Assembly (NCBI GenBank): GCA_038148895.1
Contig: JBBVGQ010000001.1
Reading direction: 5' to 3' (one strand)
DNA length: 64,000 bases
Origin: Tamlana sp038148895
Lineage (GTDB): Bacteria; Bacteroidota; Bacteroidia; Flavobacteriales; Flavobacteriaceae
The position numbers and the translations under genes were made by a program. Below the pieces are notes generated by a model that searched no databases, was not told the origin of the DNA, and worked only from the letters and a program-made list of their open reading frames with translations. This document shows positions 17,167 to 26,664 of this stretch, one piece after another. The first letter of the stretch is position 1. Each line of letters begins with the position of its first letter.

Positions 17167-20100
17167 CTAATTTTTCATTAGCTTAATGCTATTAATTCCT
17201 TGCTCTGTTTCTATTTGGGCAAAGTATAATCCTGTTTTTAAGTTTGATGCTTTTATTAATGTTTCATTAACATTTGGTGAAAGTGTTAATACTTTTTTAC
17301 CTGAAATGTCAAACACATTAATCGTTAATAATTTAATATCATTGGACCTCAATATCCAACTATCATTTGTTGGATTAGGGAAAGCCTTAAAGGCCTTTAA
17401 AACATGTTTTTGGGTTGATAAACTGGCCACTTGCTGTACATCATCAAAGTAAAAAGTTGAGGTGTTAGTGCCATTTCCAGCTTTTCCGAAATCAAACATA
17501 AATACCAGACTATCAAAATTGCTGACCCCAACTGCTGAAAAATCCCAACTTAAGGTCTCCCATCCACCAGAAACAGTTGTAAAGGCGTCCCTTTCGGTGG
17601 CGTTACCTCGGTTGGCCTGTTCTTCCAATTTTATTTTTACTGTAGTCCCCACGGGTGCTTCGGTCCACAGCCTGAGCGTTAAATATTTTTTACTACTGAA
17701 GTTTAACCCTTCGTTAAGATTAATATAAACTCCTGCCCATACTTGACCTCCATCCCTAACAACCTTTGCCAAATTAGCACTTGTATTACCAGTACTTTGT
17801 TGTGCTTGAACTGCTTCTACAGTACCTGTACCACCATCAAAATTATTGAAATCTGTTGTGGTTGGCTCAGTTTCAAAATCAAATGGCAATCCAGTATTTT
17901 CGCCTATTGGTGTGCACTCAGAACCATCATATGTAAATATAATTCTGCCAAGGTTAATCTCACCACCATCAGCAACTAATCTAAGGATATGTACACCAGC
18001 AGTAAGATCAATATTACTGACCGATTTGGTACTCCAATTGCCCCAATCACCAGTATAACTAAAAACAATATCTGAGCTAACTTTTACATTATCGATTTCA
18101 AAATAAATGGGGCCACCGCCGCCTGTATTACCGCTAGCATAACGTATGTCTACATTATAGCATCCTGTTGTTTCAACATCAATGGTATATTCCATCCATT
18201 CACCATTAGAAATCCACCCGACAGTATCTCCCTCATATACAACGGATACGGCATCGACATCCTCACTTGTTCTAAAATCTCCATTGTTGCCTATTGAAGC
18301 ATCGAAATAAGCAATATTTTGACCGCTTCCCCCTTCAAATATATCATAATGGCCTGTCTCTATAGTGCCTGGAATGGTTGATGGCGTTCCCGAATATGGT
18401 ACTTGATCTCCTACCTGAATTGTGATTATATTGCTTACAGCAAAACCTGAGGAAGTGTATATTTTTGAGTACATATTATAAATTCCCAAGGCTAAGTTTC
18501 CTGTGTTATATTCATAAGGTGCAGTAGTGTCATCCGCTAATAGAGTACCGTCATTATAAAATTCGACTTTTGTAATACCGCTTCCCGTCGTAACCGTTGA
18601 TAAATTTGCAACGCCATTTTCTGATGTTTGATAAACATCTGAAGAGATGGTTCCTGCTACACCAACATCTTTACTTGTTGCCATGGAATTGGGTGGAACA
18701 TCCAACATAAAACCATCTGAAAAAGTAATTGTAATGGGTGCGTCTGAATAATTATGGGCCACATAAGTTTTATCGCCGCCATTATTAAAAACTGCAGCAA
18801 TCGGGTAATTGGCCGTTATGCTAGCATCCAATTGCCCCATGGCGTTCATAGCGTGTAGCCAATGATAGGTTTGTGCATCTGAAATTCCAAATTTTAAAAC
18901 CCTATCAGGATCAGCATTGTAAAGTGAAATTGCTTCAGCCGGATCAATGAATGAAAGATATTTCCAAATGGTGTCATGCCATAAATTAGGATTGGTATCA
19001 TTTGGGTTTAAAATACCTGTATTAGCCTTCAACTCATCCCAAATGGTTTGAACATAAGCCGTGTTTTGACCAAGATATAAGGAGCCTCCATGCATTGGAT
19101 ACATTTCAATGACATATGATGCCGTGATATCTCCTGTCCAAAATGTTTGATTGTCATAGGCATTCCCCCATACTCGTGATACTAAACTATAAGGATGTGA
19201 CGGACTAAAGTTGCGTTCATACATGTCTAACCAGTATTCCTCAATGGCTGTTTGTTCCGTGGTGTACAAATAAATTCCCAAATCCCGAATAGCATCGTTC
19301 TCAGTTATAGCTCCCCAGTGAATCAACGATGAATTGAACTGCATACTTTCTGAAGTGGATTCCTGATCGTTTCCAAATGGGAATGTTGCGAAACCATTAG
19401 CCCAACAATGACCGGCATAAGGGCTGAAATTTCTTAAGAAAGGAAATTGCGTATTGTTTCTATTTGATGATGCCGCATCCCTGACCAGCAAGTTTACCAT
19501 GTCTCCCCAATCGTTGGCCCAACCAGGTTCAAATTGCTCCATAAACGCAGCAGCGTGTATGAAATAGCCCCAATGAAAGTGATGGTCGTTAATATTGTTA
19601 TCTTGTCCATGCCCTGCAGGATAACCTAGCATGGCAGACCAATCGTTGTTGTAATAAAACAGAAAAGCCACCTCGCCCACCTGATAGCTAAGCCAATCTT
19701 CTAAACGCTCTTTGATGGTTGCCACCATTTTATCTCTAGCTACAGTATTCCCCATTTGGTCTGCAATTCTTGCTGTTTGGATTAAGCGATTCATCACCTG
19801 ACCTTCATTATAGGAATCTGTCCACGTGGCTAATTCATCATTTTCAATTTGAGATATTTTTGTGTGTAAATCTGCGGGGCTGAAACTTGCGCTGTAATTT
19901 GCCAAATTGGGCATTGTGGGAAGAATGCCTTTAAAAATATTTTCAGTAGTAAAGGTATTGCCATCCATAGTCTTTAATTCACCTCTGACGGTACTATAAC
20001 TATATCCCGATGGGGAAGGAGAACCAGAAGCTAAATTACTCCATTGGTGTGGTAATAAACCCAAAAGCATGTTGTTGTTTGAAACAGAGCCATCCTTTAC

Positions 20101-20916
20101 ATCTACAGATGCAACAAATGTTGTAGTTACAGCTGATGTACTTTCATTAAAGCCCCATGAAACCTCAGTATTGGTGGGAAAAACATAAGCATATTTTTTA
20201 TATTCATTAGCAACAGTAGCCACATTTGAGGCCGTTAGCGGAATCATGGCCATAGACCAATAATCATTCCCGTTTAATGTTGATGTATACTTGTTCCCGT
20301 TTTGTGACCATGTACTGCCCACAGGAGCATAAATAGCGTAATCTGCACCCGCACTTGCGTTCCCAACTATTATCATTTCATTGGAAATTGTTACGGCTCC
20401 AGAATTAATGGTTATTTCAACAACGTCATCGTTGCCTTTTTCAAAATATATAAATGGCATCCCTATACCAGACGTTGCATCTAAGCTATGCGAACCATCA
20501 TCCCAATTCATGGTAACCGTCCAATCTGAATAGTCTGAAACAGTGGCCTTTGTAGCGCTTAAACTTTGCAAGCCAACAATAATAGGAGCGGAGTCACCGA
20601 TAGGTCCCCAAGGAATATATGTAACGATTAAGCCCTGATTGGTTGTTTTCATGGTCATGGGATAATTAAACAAATTATCGGCATGATCAAATTTAATTAG
20701 CGAGGACCACCAGTCGTTTGTTGGAACCGGTTTGCCCAGGGCATTACCACTTAGTTGGGGAATTCCAGAAGGAAAACCATTTCTTCCAGCAGAATCTGTT
20801 CCTGGAAAAGTATTGGTATAGCTACCACTTCCTACTGTTATTTGAGCGTTTGCTTGGAAGGCTAAGATTAGAAATATAAACAGCGTTCTAAACAAAAACC
20901 ATTGGTTTGTTTTCAT
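17167..20916 (-). CDS. GH81 endo-beta-1,3-glucanase, multimodular, T9SS-secreted
   Basis: A 1249-aa secreted enzyme that cuts beta-1,3-glucan (laminarin) internally. A signal peptide (about 1-24) precedes a GH81 catalytic region (about 30-760) with NDWWSSL near the start, general acid D444 in NDHHFHWGYF, and the E519/E523 pair in NDQESTSESMQF. An Ig-like module (about 765-850) follows, then a CBM6-like module (about 865-1005) and a beta-sandwich CBM (about 1015-1165) related to modules in the lipoprotein at 31456. A T9SS type A sorting domain ends the protein (AFKAFPNPTNDSW to the end). It is the second gene of PUL unit C, behind a binding protein and a 13-bp hairpin. Export to the cell surface or medium is expected. 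Confidence 0.93.
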   Translation of the reverse strand: MKTNQWFLFRTLFIFLILAFQANAQITVGSGSYTNTFPGTDSAGRNGFPSGIPQLSGNALGKPVPTNDWWSSLIKFDHADNLFNYPMTMKTTNQGLIVTYIPWGPIGDSAPIIVGLQSLSATKATVSDYSDWTVTMNWDDGSHSLDATSGIGMPFIYFEKGNDDVVEITINSGAVTISNEMIIVGNASAGADYAIYAPVGSTWSQNGNKYTSTLNGNDYWSMAMIPLTASNVATVANEYKKYAYVFPTNTEVSWGFNESTSAVTTTFVASVDVKDGSVSNNNMLLGLLPHQWSNLASGSPSPSGYSYSTVRGELKTMDGNTFTTENIFKGILPTMPNLANYSASFSPADLHTKISQIENDELATWTDSYNEGQVMNRLIQTARIADQMGNTVARDKMVATIKERLEDWLSYQVGEVAFLFYYNNDWSAMLGYPAGHGQDNNINDHHFHWGYFIHAAAFMEQFEPGWANDWGDMVNLLVRDAASSNRNNTQFPFLRNFSPYAGHCWANGFATFPFGNDQESTSESMQFNSSLIHWGAITENDAIRDLGIYLYTTEQTAIEEYWLDMYERNFSPSHPYSLVSRVWGNAYDNQTFWTGDITASYVIEMYPMHGGSLYLGQNTAYVQTIWDELKANTGILNPNDTNPNLWHDTIWKYLSFIDPAEAISLYNADPDRVLKFGISDAQTYHWLHAMNAMGQLDASITANYPIAAVFNNGGDKTYVAHNYSDAPITITFSDGFMLDVPPNSMATSKDVGVAGTISSDVYQTSENGVANLSTVTTGSGITKVEFYNDGTLLADDTTAPYEYNTGNLALGIYNMYSKIYTSSGFAVSNIITIQVGDQVPYSGTPSTIPGTIETGHYDIFEGGSGQNIAYFDASIGNNGDFRTSEDVDAVSVVYEGDTVGWISNGEWMEYTIDVETTGCYNVDIRYASGNTGGGGPIYFEIDNVKVSSDIVFSYTGDWGNWSTKSVSNIDLTAGVHILRLVADGGEINLGRIIFTYDGSECTPIGENTGLPFDFETEPTTTDFNNFDGGTGTVEAVQAQQSTGNTSANLAKVVRDGGQVWAGVYINLNEGLNFSSKKYLTLRLWTEAPVGTTVKIKLEEQANRGNATERDAFTTVSGGWETLSWDFSAVGVSNFDSLVFMFDFGKAGNGTNTSTFYFDDVQQVASLSTQKHVLKAFKAFPNPTNDSWILRSNDIKLLTINVFDISGKKVLTLSPNVNETLIKASNLKTGLYFAQIETEQGINSIKLMKN

Positions 20917-20933
20917 TGGTTTGTTTTAAAGAA

Positions 20934-20964
20934 AAAGGAGCGCATCATTAGGATACGCTCCTTT
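20934..20964 (-). terminator. Intra-operon hairpin between the binding protein and GH81
   Basis: The arms AAAGGAGCGTATC and GATGCGCTCCTTT pair over 13 bp (one G-U) with a 5-nt loop, followed on the minus strand by TTCTTT. Only 17 bp separate it from the GH81 start, so no new promoter fits between; it may partly terminate or stabilise the upstream mRNA. Confidence 0.7.
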
Positions 20965-20992
20965 AACGTTAGATTTTAATTTTTAGGGATGC

Positions 20993-22411
20993 CTATTGCT
21001 TAATTAATCTTAAGCTTTTAGCTCCAGATTCTGTCTTTACTGTTGCAAAGTACAGTCCTGATTTTAATCGAGAGCCATCTATGGTAGCCTCGGTTTTATT
21101 TGGAGCCAAAGACATTACTTGCTGTCCTAGAACATCCAATACTTGAATTGATGATATTTTAATATCCTTTGTTTTAACTGTCCAACTATCTTTAGCAGGA
21201 TTAGGGAATACACTGAAGGCAGCTAAATCAAATTTTTCTGTGCTAAGGGTTGTGTTTTTGTGAAGATAAATATTATCAAACCACAAGTTGTCAACGTTTG
21301 CCGTTGTAATACCTATTTGGGCAACATCGCTTCTTGTTAAGCTACCTGCAACAGGAGCTACCAATGCAGTAATATCTACATCAACCGATACCCAGGTGTT
21401 TCCTACAAGAGCTGGGGTAGTACCCCCATTAATATTAACCTCAAGAGCAGAAGCCTCGGCTCCACCTCCACCAAAATCTACAAGTTTTAAATTGAATACA
21501 TCTCCAACTAAATCACTATCTGCTATATAAAAGTCAAAGTGCAAATGTGTAAAACCAGATAAATCTTGCTTGTTGGAAGAAAAATCAATGCCTTGACAGG
21601 CTATACCGGTATTCTTTTTAAGCGTTGGATTTCCTGCAATCATTACCTCAGAGGAATGGGCTCCTCCGCACCAACCAGCATCGAAATTGTCAACCACAAA
21701 GTCTGTATAGGCGTCACTGTAAATAGAAAACACATCGGCAGCAGCCCTTGCAGGAGGTGTTGGAGCTGCTTCACTTGGAGGCGCAATACATGCATTAGGG
21801 CATGAGCCACCACAATCTACTCCAGTTTCATCACCATCTTGCACGCCGTTTGAACATGTATCGTTATTGGCAGGACCAGAGATATTATCTACATAAAATG
21901 TTCTTTCATCAGCTGTTACCTCACCAAAAGTTGTCGCTCCCGGTGCCCAATATGCATGAATTACAAAACCATTATAAACACCGTTTGCCATTGCCGCCTT
22001 TCCATCTAAGGAAGTGTTGAATGTAAACGAAAGTGTTTGCCATGTGTTATCGCCATTATGGGTAACAGCAGCAGCAGCTTCAGCACCAGTGCCATCATTA
22101 ACCTTAACCAAGATCGTAATGGCCGTAGCCGATTTAACATCCATTGTCATTGTTTGTGTACTGGTTAAATCAACGTCTGTTGAAAGATTCAGATTGATTC
22201 CTTGCCAAATTTCTCCAGAAGAGTTTGCCACAATTTCTAATACTTGAGAAGTATTTGAGCCTGTACCTGCCACTACAGTTGGGCCTGCCATATTTCCAAA
22301 GGGGCCGCCATCCATACCACCACTTTCACCAGCTTCGAAACCTAATAAAAGGTCTTGAGAAAACCCAAAAGAGGCGATTAAAAAAGATAATAATAATGTA
22401 ACTTTTTTCAT
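20993..22411 (-). CDS. T9SS-secreted two-module glycan-binding protein
   Basis: A 472-aa secreted protein without a recognisable catalytic domain. The layout is: signal peptide (1-18), a beta-sandwich CBM-like module (about 20-180, LLGFEAGESGG to FYVDNISG), a Cys-rich linker (NDTCSNGVQDGDETGVDCGG), a second module (about 215-390) starting PTPPARAAADVFSIYSDAYT and ending LWFDNIYLHK, and a T9SS type A sorting domain (about 395-472). The second module recurs in the proteins at 34083 and 40041. It is the first gene of unit C, preceded by the PUL operator and a TAACTTTG box. A role as a secreted laminarin-binding protein working with GH81 is inferred. Confidence 0.8.
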   Translation of the reverse strand: MKKVTLLLSFLIASFGFSQDLLLGFEAGESGGMDGGPFGNMAGPTVVAGTGSNTSQVLEIVANSSGEIWQGINLNLSTDVDLTSTQTMTMDVKSATAITILVKVNDGTGAEAAAAVTHNGDNTWQTLSFTFNTSLDGKAAMANGVYNGFVIHAYWAPGATTFGEVTADERTFYVDNISGPANNDTCSNGVQDGDETGVDCGGSCPNACIAPPSEAAPTPPARAAADVFSIYSDAYTDFVVDNFDAGWCGGAHSSEVMIAGNPTLKKNTGIACQGIDFSSNKQDLSGFTHLHFDFYIADSDLVGDVFNLKLVDFGGGGAEASALEVNINGGTTPALVGNTWVSVDVDITALVAPVAGSLTRSDVAQIGITTANVDNLWFDNIYLHKNTTLSTEKFDLAAFSVFPNPAKDSWTVKTKDIKISSIQVLDVLGQQVMSLAPNKTEATIDGSRLKSGLYFATVKTESGAKSLRLIKQ

Positions 22412-22461
22412 AATAAATAGTTTTAGATTAATATTGAGTTATAGTTTCGTACGTTGATTCT

Positions 22462-22469
22462 CAAAGTTA
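22462..22469 (-). promoter_or_regulatory. -7 box of PUL unit C
   Basis: TAACTTTG on the minus strand is a perfect TAnnTTTG match, 50 nt upstream of the ATG at 22411. The spacer of 31 nt to the proximal operator is identical to that in units A and B. No clear -33 TTG is visible, as expected for an activated promoter. Confidence 0.7.
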
Positions 22470-22500
22470 TAGGTGTTGCTCTACACATCCTAATGTATAG

Positions 22501-22519
22501 CCTATACAAAAAACATACA
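22501..22519 (-). promoter_or_regulatory. PUL operator, unit C proximal (8-3-8 direct repeat)
   Basis: The minus strand reads TGTATGTT-TTT-TGTATAGG, two similar octamers one helical turn apart (11-bp period). Its edge is 31 nt upstream of the -7 box. It matches sites at 38839 and 46724. Confidence 0.75.
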
Positions 22520-22636
22520 GTTTAAAATTTAAACTTTGCTTTACACAATTATCCTGAAAACTCCCTTTAATTGCTGGGTTTAACAAGGATTACGATTTAC
22601 AGTATTTTTCTGTAAACCAAACTATTAATTTGGTTT

Positions 22637-22655
22637 TGTTGTGGTTATGTTGTGG
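22637..22655 (+). promoter_or_regulatory. PUL operator, unit C distal (inverted orientation)
   Basis: TGTTGTGG-TTA-TGTTGTGG on the plus strand: a perfect direct repeat of one octamer with 3-nt spacing, 136 bp from the proximal copy and pointing the other way. Confidence 0.7.
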
Positions 22656-22772
22656 TAATAAAACCTATTGTTTGGTGATGGTGTAAATAAACCTAAAGTT
22701 TATTGGGTGTTGAACCGTTTTAAATAACAACTTTTGAATAAAACTTGGAGATAACCACCTTATAATTAGAAG

Positions 22773-23699
22773 CTAAAAAAACAGCTTTTGGTCTTTAAGG
22801 GCTAACTCTTTACTGTAAAATTTAGGCTTTTCATTCTTGTCCCAAAGACCCCAATAAGCACCAACATCACCTTCGGCACCAACTTTCCATGACTCATCAA
22901 ATGAGGAAAAATAGAATATGTCAATATCCTCTTCCTTAGACCAAAGTTGTGTGTTAATGAAATACTTCATGGCATTTTCAGTTGAAGGCATAGCTCCGTT
23001 TAAGCCTTCACCTTGGCTGGGCCAACCCGTTTCGGTAATAATTACTTTCTTTCCGTTACCCGCTCGTTCAGCTTGTCTGTACATATCCTTCATATAAAGT
23101 AATGAATATTCTATGCTACAGCCTTCCCAATAGGGGTAACAGTTTGCTAAAATCACATCGCAGGCTTCGGTTATTTTGGGCTTCATTGTAAACTCATAAT
23201 AGGCGTCTACATAACCTACGGGAACATTGGTAATATCTTTTTTTACATCATAAATAAACGCCAATAATTCATCTTCGGTTAAATCCTTTCTGTAGAGCAC
23301 TTCATTTCCAACTGCTGCTATATCAACAAAACCTTCCTGAGCTAATTTTTTTAAACCTAAAATTTCATTCTTGTTAATTTCAGCGTCATTTCCCAACCAA
23401 GCACCTACTAAGGTTTTCATGCCCATTTCTTTCGCTATTATTGGAATAAGCTCGTTACCTTCTGTGCATGAAAATGAACGCACCCAATTTGTGTAAGGTT
23501 TTATAATTTTTAATCGCCTTCTAATTTGCTTTTCGGTTAATTGGTCGCCCGGTTCTTGTCCCTCTTCATAAGGACTAAAACATAGCCCGTGCATACCATT
23601 TTTTAGTACTCTTTTAAATAAATTTTGAAGGCCCTTACTTGTTTTGTTATCTAACTGGCCTCCAGATAACGACATAATTTTATCAGCTCTGTATGACAT
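22773..23699 (-). CDS. GH17 beta-1,3-glucan hydrolase, cytoplasmic
   Basis: A 308-aa glycoside hydrolase of family 17 acting on beta-1,3-glucan oligosaccharides. The acid/base is E133 in AAVGNEVLYR, and the nucleophile is E223 in VIITETGWPSQG. There is no signal peptide or lipobox (MSYRADKIMSLSGG), so it should be cytoplasmic, unlike the other GH17 in this locus (26665). It is the last gene of unit B, 12 bp after the MFS transporter, which suits processing of imported oligosaccharides. A transglycosylase or exo mode is also possible in this family. Confidence 0.92.
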   Translation of the reverse strand: MSYRADKIMSLSGGQLDNKTSKGLQNLFKRVLKNGMHGLCFSPYEEGQEPGDQLTEKQIRRRLKIIKPYTNWVRSFSCTEGNELIPIIAKEMGMKTLVGAWLGNDAEINKNEILGLKKLAQEGFVDIAAVGNEVLYRKDLTEDELLAFIYDVKKDITNVPVGYVDAYYEFTMKPKITEACDVILANCYPYWEGCSIEYSLLYMKDMYRQAERAGNGKKVIITETGWPSQGEGLNGAMPSTENAMKYFINTQLWSKEEDIDIFYFSSFDESWKVGAEGDVGAYWGLWDKNEKPKFYSKELALKDQKLFF

Positions 23700-23711
23700 A
23701 ATTTTTAAATA

Positions 23712-25142
23712 TTAAAGTTCTCCTCTTCTTTCAACTAATTGTTCTTTTATTTCTTTTGCTCTTGCTTCCGTTAAACTGTAGTTCCACATAACCCAAATAG
23801 CCAGGGCTGCTGTAATTGAAGGAATTGCAATGTCTGCAATACGCAGATTGGTCATGGTCTCCATTGTTTGTGTTGGTGCATCTGAAATGAACCCGACCAT
23901 CTTTAATACCAATCCGCCCAAGACCAACGCCAGTGCTTGACCAAGTTTTACCATCCACCAATAAATAGCGCCAAACGTTCCTTCTTTGCGGGGCATGCCG
24001 TTCCTTAATTCATCTAAATCGCAAACATCTGCCGTCATACTCATCATTAAAGTGAAAAGTCCTCCTAAACCAAATGCCATAAAGGGTACAGGAATAAACA
24101 TAAGCCATGGGTTTCCAGGGTCGAAGCCCCACCATTTTAAAACGTAACCAACGATGGAAATAACTGTTGAATAGATAAAAGCCTTGCGTTTACCCCATTT
24201 ATCGGACATCCAAGAAATAATGGGTATAACGGCAAAAGCTGTTAGAACCGCTGTTATGGTTGAAAACCACGCGGGCCAGGTTCCAGCACCGTCATAATCG
24301 CCATTAAACATGTAAAAAACTATGATATAAAAACTGAACGCAGCCACCATTTGAAAGCCATTAAAGACTAAAAACGTAGCACCACATAACCTCATAAACG
24401 GTTTGTTTTTGGAAACTTGGGCAATCCCTTTAAACAAATCAACCATATTAGACCCTAGGGTTTTAAAGGATATTTCCTTCCTGTTTTCCATGTGTGAGGC
24501 ATCAATACCCTTACAAAAAATTGCTGGTAAAACACCCAGTAATAAACACGCCGCTGCAACCACCATGGACATTTGCCTTACTCCCTGTGCTTGATCAGCG
24601 AACAAATCGGGGTCTGCAATGATTACCCAAAACCATGGTGTAACCATCCAAGCTATTTGCCCCATGGTATTTGCAAATGCCATTAATCTAGTTCGCTCAT
24701 TATAGTCGCTGGTCATTTCATAACCCAAACCAACTAACGGGGTAGCAAACATGGTGTTGCCTATTAGAAACAACAATGAAAAAATAAGGAAGTACCAAAA
24801 ATTATAGGACTGTGAATTTTCAGCGTCTAGTTGCCATAATACAGCAAACAAAATTCCGCTTAATATGGCCCCGACAAAAATGTAAGGTCTTCTGCGCCCC
24901 CATTTAGATTTTGTGTTGTCTGAAATAAACCCCATTATGGGATCTGTGATGGCATCAAAAATTCTAGGTAAACCACCCAGTAGCCCCGCTAAAAAGGGAT
25001 CCATACCAAAGGCCGTGAGTAAGAAAAACATGAAAAAGCCTAACGCGCCCGGTAACAGATTCAATACCAAATGTCCTGCGCCAAAGGCTGCCTTTTGTCC
25101 AATAGGCACTTTATCTTTTGCTGCTGTTTTTACGTTTGACAT
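23712..25142 (-). CDS. MFS sugar transporter (GPH family)
   Basis: A 476-aa inner-membrane sugar:cation symporter of the glycoside-pentoside-hexuronide type. About 12 hydrophobic segments are seen; the N-terminal GAGHLVLNLLPGALGFFMFF, the DAITDPIMGFISD segment and the KWGRRRPYI loop are the family signature. Placed between the GH30 lipoprotein (10-bp gap) and the cytoplasmic GH17, it is the likely route for gluco-oligosaccharides or glucose from periplasm to cytoplasm. Substrate is inferred from context only. Confidence 0.92.
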   Translation of the reverse strand: MSNVKTAAKDKVPIGQKAAFGAGHLVLNLLPGALGFFMFFLLTAFGMDPFLAGLLGGLPRIFDAITDPIMGFISDNTKSKWGRRRPYIFVGAILSGILFAVLWQLDAENSQSYNFWYFLIFSLLFLIGNTMFATPLVGLGYEMTSDYNERTRLMAFANTMGQIAWMVTPWFWVIIADPDLFADQAQGVRQMSMVVAAACLLLGVLPAIFCKGIDASHMENRKEISFKTLGSNMVDLFKGIAQVSKNKPFMRLCGATFLVFNGFQMVAAFSFYIIVFYMFNGDYDGAGTWPAWFSTITAVLTAFAVIPIISWMSDKWGKRKAFIYSTVISIVGYVLKWWGFDPGNPWLMFIPVPFMAFGLGGLFTLMMSMTADVCDLDELRNGMPRKEGTFGAIYWWMVKLGQALALVLGGLVLKMVGFISDAPTQTMETMTNLRIADIAIPSITAALAIWVMWNYSLTEARAKEIKEQLVERRGEL

Positions 25143-25152
25143 AATATCTTAT

Positions 25153-26652
25153 TTATTTAGTTATACTTGGTTGAATGATTATTGTTTGAATGGCTTGTCC
25201 ATTAATTGTTGTATCCACTTGTTCCTCACCAACAAAAAGGTTGATTGATTTTGGAGCTTCAAATTCATTAAAGATTACCAAAGCAATTGTGCCATCAGGA
25301 TTTTGTGCTGCTGTGGACATAAGGGTATCATCATTATTTTCCAAATCAATAATTTTTGCGCCTGGCCTTATGTACTTACTAAAATGTGCCATAGTAAAGT
25401 AGAGAGGTGTAAAGTAAACCTCATCTAAATCAGGGTCAACAATTACAGGAGCCACGCACCAGTTTTTGAACCAATTAGGGCCACCTTGTTTGTCTAAAAC
25501 CATATTCCAATCTACCCATCCATCAACCCAATTGTTGAGGCAACCGATAATATCCCGAGCATATCTGTTCACAGGGGCATACTTTGGGTGTAGGTACTTT
25601 TCTTCTTCTGAAGCCCAATCCCATCCCCAATCTGTAGCTTCCTTTTTCCAGTACCAAGCATCGTCCTTCCAAACGGGCACTTCGGCATCAACACATCCTT
25701 CTGTTTCAATCAAATATTTATCAGGAGCTTTATTGTGCGCATATTGCAAAGCCTCAGGAAAATAATCATAGGTGCTTTCATACCAGTGAATTGCTGTTCC
25801 ATCAAAATATTTTGATGAAGCTTCATCCCGATACATTTCGTCAACCCATTCTTTTAAACCTGCTCTGTTTTGATCATAGCCCAAAATAATTTTATCACCA
25901 TAGCCATCGGTTTCCAATTTTGGTCCTAAATGAAACTGCACAAAGTCGGTCATTTCCTTCGGTGAAAAATGCATGCTCTCCCAATTGTTGCCATTTCCGT
26001 GGGGTTCATTTTCTACAGTAAATCCCCAAATACCAATACCTTCGTCTTCATATGCTTTTACATATTTTGAAAAGAATAGTGCCCAAGTATCATAGTATTC
26101 AGGAAGCAATTTCCCACCAACCCAATGATTGTTGTCTTTCATCCATGGTGGGGCAGTCCATGGTGAGGCAAATAGTTTAAATCCATCTTCCGACACCGCC
26201 AAGGCATCCTTTATCATTGGGATTAAATCGTCCTTATCTTCTTCAACCGTAAAATGTTCCAGGTTCTTATCTCCTTCAACTGCTGCATAGGAATATTGAC
26301 CAAGCGAAAAATCACAAGAATTCATGTGTGTTCTATTCAATGAATAATTTGCACCATCTTTGGCAAAATATGCCTTTAAAATAGTGTCCCTGTTCTTTTT
26401 GCTGAGCTGATTTAATAAATAAGCTGAAGACTCCGTAAAAGCGCCGCCAAATCCTGTTATGGTTTGAAAGGTTTTTTCAGGGTTGATTTTAATTTTTACA
26501 ATCGAATCTACTTTAGGAAACTCCATAATCTTGGTTAACTTGTTTCCGTTTGCTGAAGTTTCAAAAACCTCAAACTCCAATGGCATTTTAGATTCGCTAC
26601 AACTCATTATGATTAAAAAAAGAAAGACAATATTTAATTTGAAACACTTCAT
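25153..26652 (-). CDS. GH30 glucosidase/glucanase lipoprotein
   Basis: A 499-aa family 30 hydrolase anchored by a lipobox (LIIMSC, Cys18). GFGGAFTESSA (about 68-78) is the GH30 N-terminal motif; the acid/base is E216 in WGFTVENEPHG, and the nucleophile is probably E318 in YLIETEGC. The C-terminal beta-sandwich ends near 495. GH30 enzymes in marine laminarin loci remove beta-1,6-linked glucose branches, which fits here, although beta-glucosidase or beta-1,6-glucanase activity cannot be distinguished by sequence. It is in the middle of unit B between the GH17 lipoprotein (12-bp gap) and the MFS gene; location is periplasm or outer membrane. Confidence 0.92.
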   Translation of the reverse strand: MKCFKLNIVFLFLIIMSCSESKMPLEFEVFETSANGNKLTKIMEFPKVDSIVKIKINPEKTFQTITGFGGAFTESSAYLLNQLSKKNRDTILKAYFAKDGANYSLNRTHMNSCDFSLGQYSYAAVEGDKNLEHFTVEEDKDDLIPMIKDALAVSEDGFKLFASPWTAPPWMKDNNHWVGGKLLPEYYDTWALFFSKYVKAYEDEGIGIWGFTVENEPHGNGNNWESMHFSPKEMTDFVQFHLGPKLETDGYGDKIILGYDQNRAGLKEWVDEMYRDEASSKYFDGTAIHWYESTYDYFPEALQYAHNKAPDKYLIETEGCVDAEVPVWKDDAWYWKKEATDWGWDWASEEEKYLHPKYAPVNRYARDIIGCLNNWVDGWVDWNMVLDKQGGPNWFKNWCVAPVIVDPDLDEVYFTPLYFTMAHFSKYIRPGAKIIDLENNDDTLMSTAAQNPDGTIALVIFNEFEAPKSINLFVGEEQVDTTINGQAIQTIIIQPSITK

Positions 26653-26664
26653 TTTTAGTTCTTA

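Larger units (their letters stand above)
22412..22772. other. Promoter region of PUL unit C
   Basis: This 361-bp gap contains no gene. From the left it holds the -7 box TAACTTTG (minus strand, 22462-22469), a 15-bp palindrome TGTATAG-C-CTATACA (22494-22508), the proximal operator (22501-22519), the distal operator (22637-22655), and an A/T-rich hairpin AATAAAC-CTAAA-GTTTATT (22686-22704) that may weakly end unit B. Confidence 0.7.

Noticed and set aside
19825..19840. A CCACGTGG core in the GH81 gene as a second parS
   Set aside because: Only the 8-bp core matches; the flanking TGTT and AACA are absent and it is inside coding sequence.
22494..22508. The 15-bp palindrome TGTATAGCCTATACA as an independent operator
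   Set aside because: It overlaps the proximal repeat of unit C and is absent from units A and B, so it is probably a by-product of the repeat half; kept only as a note.
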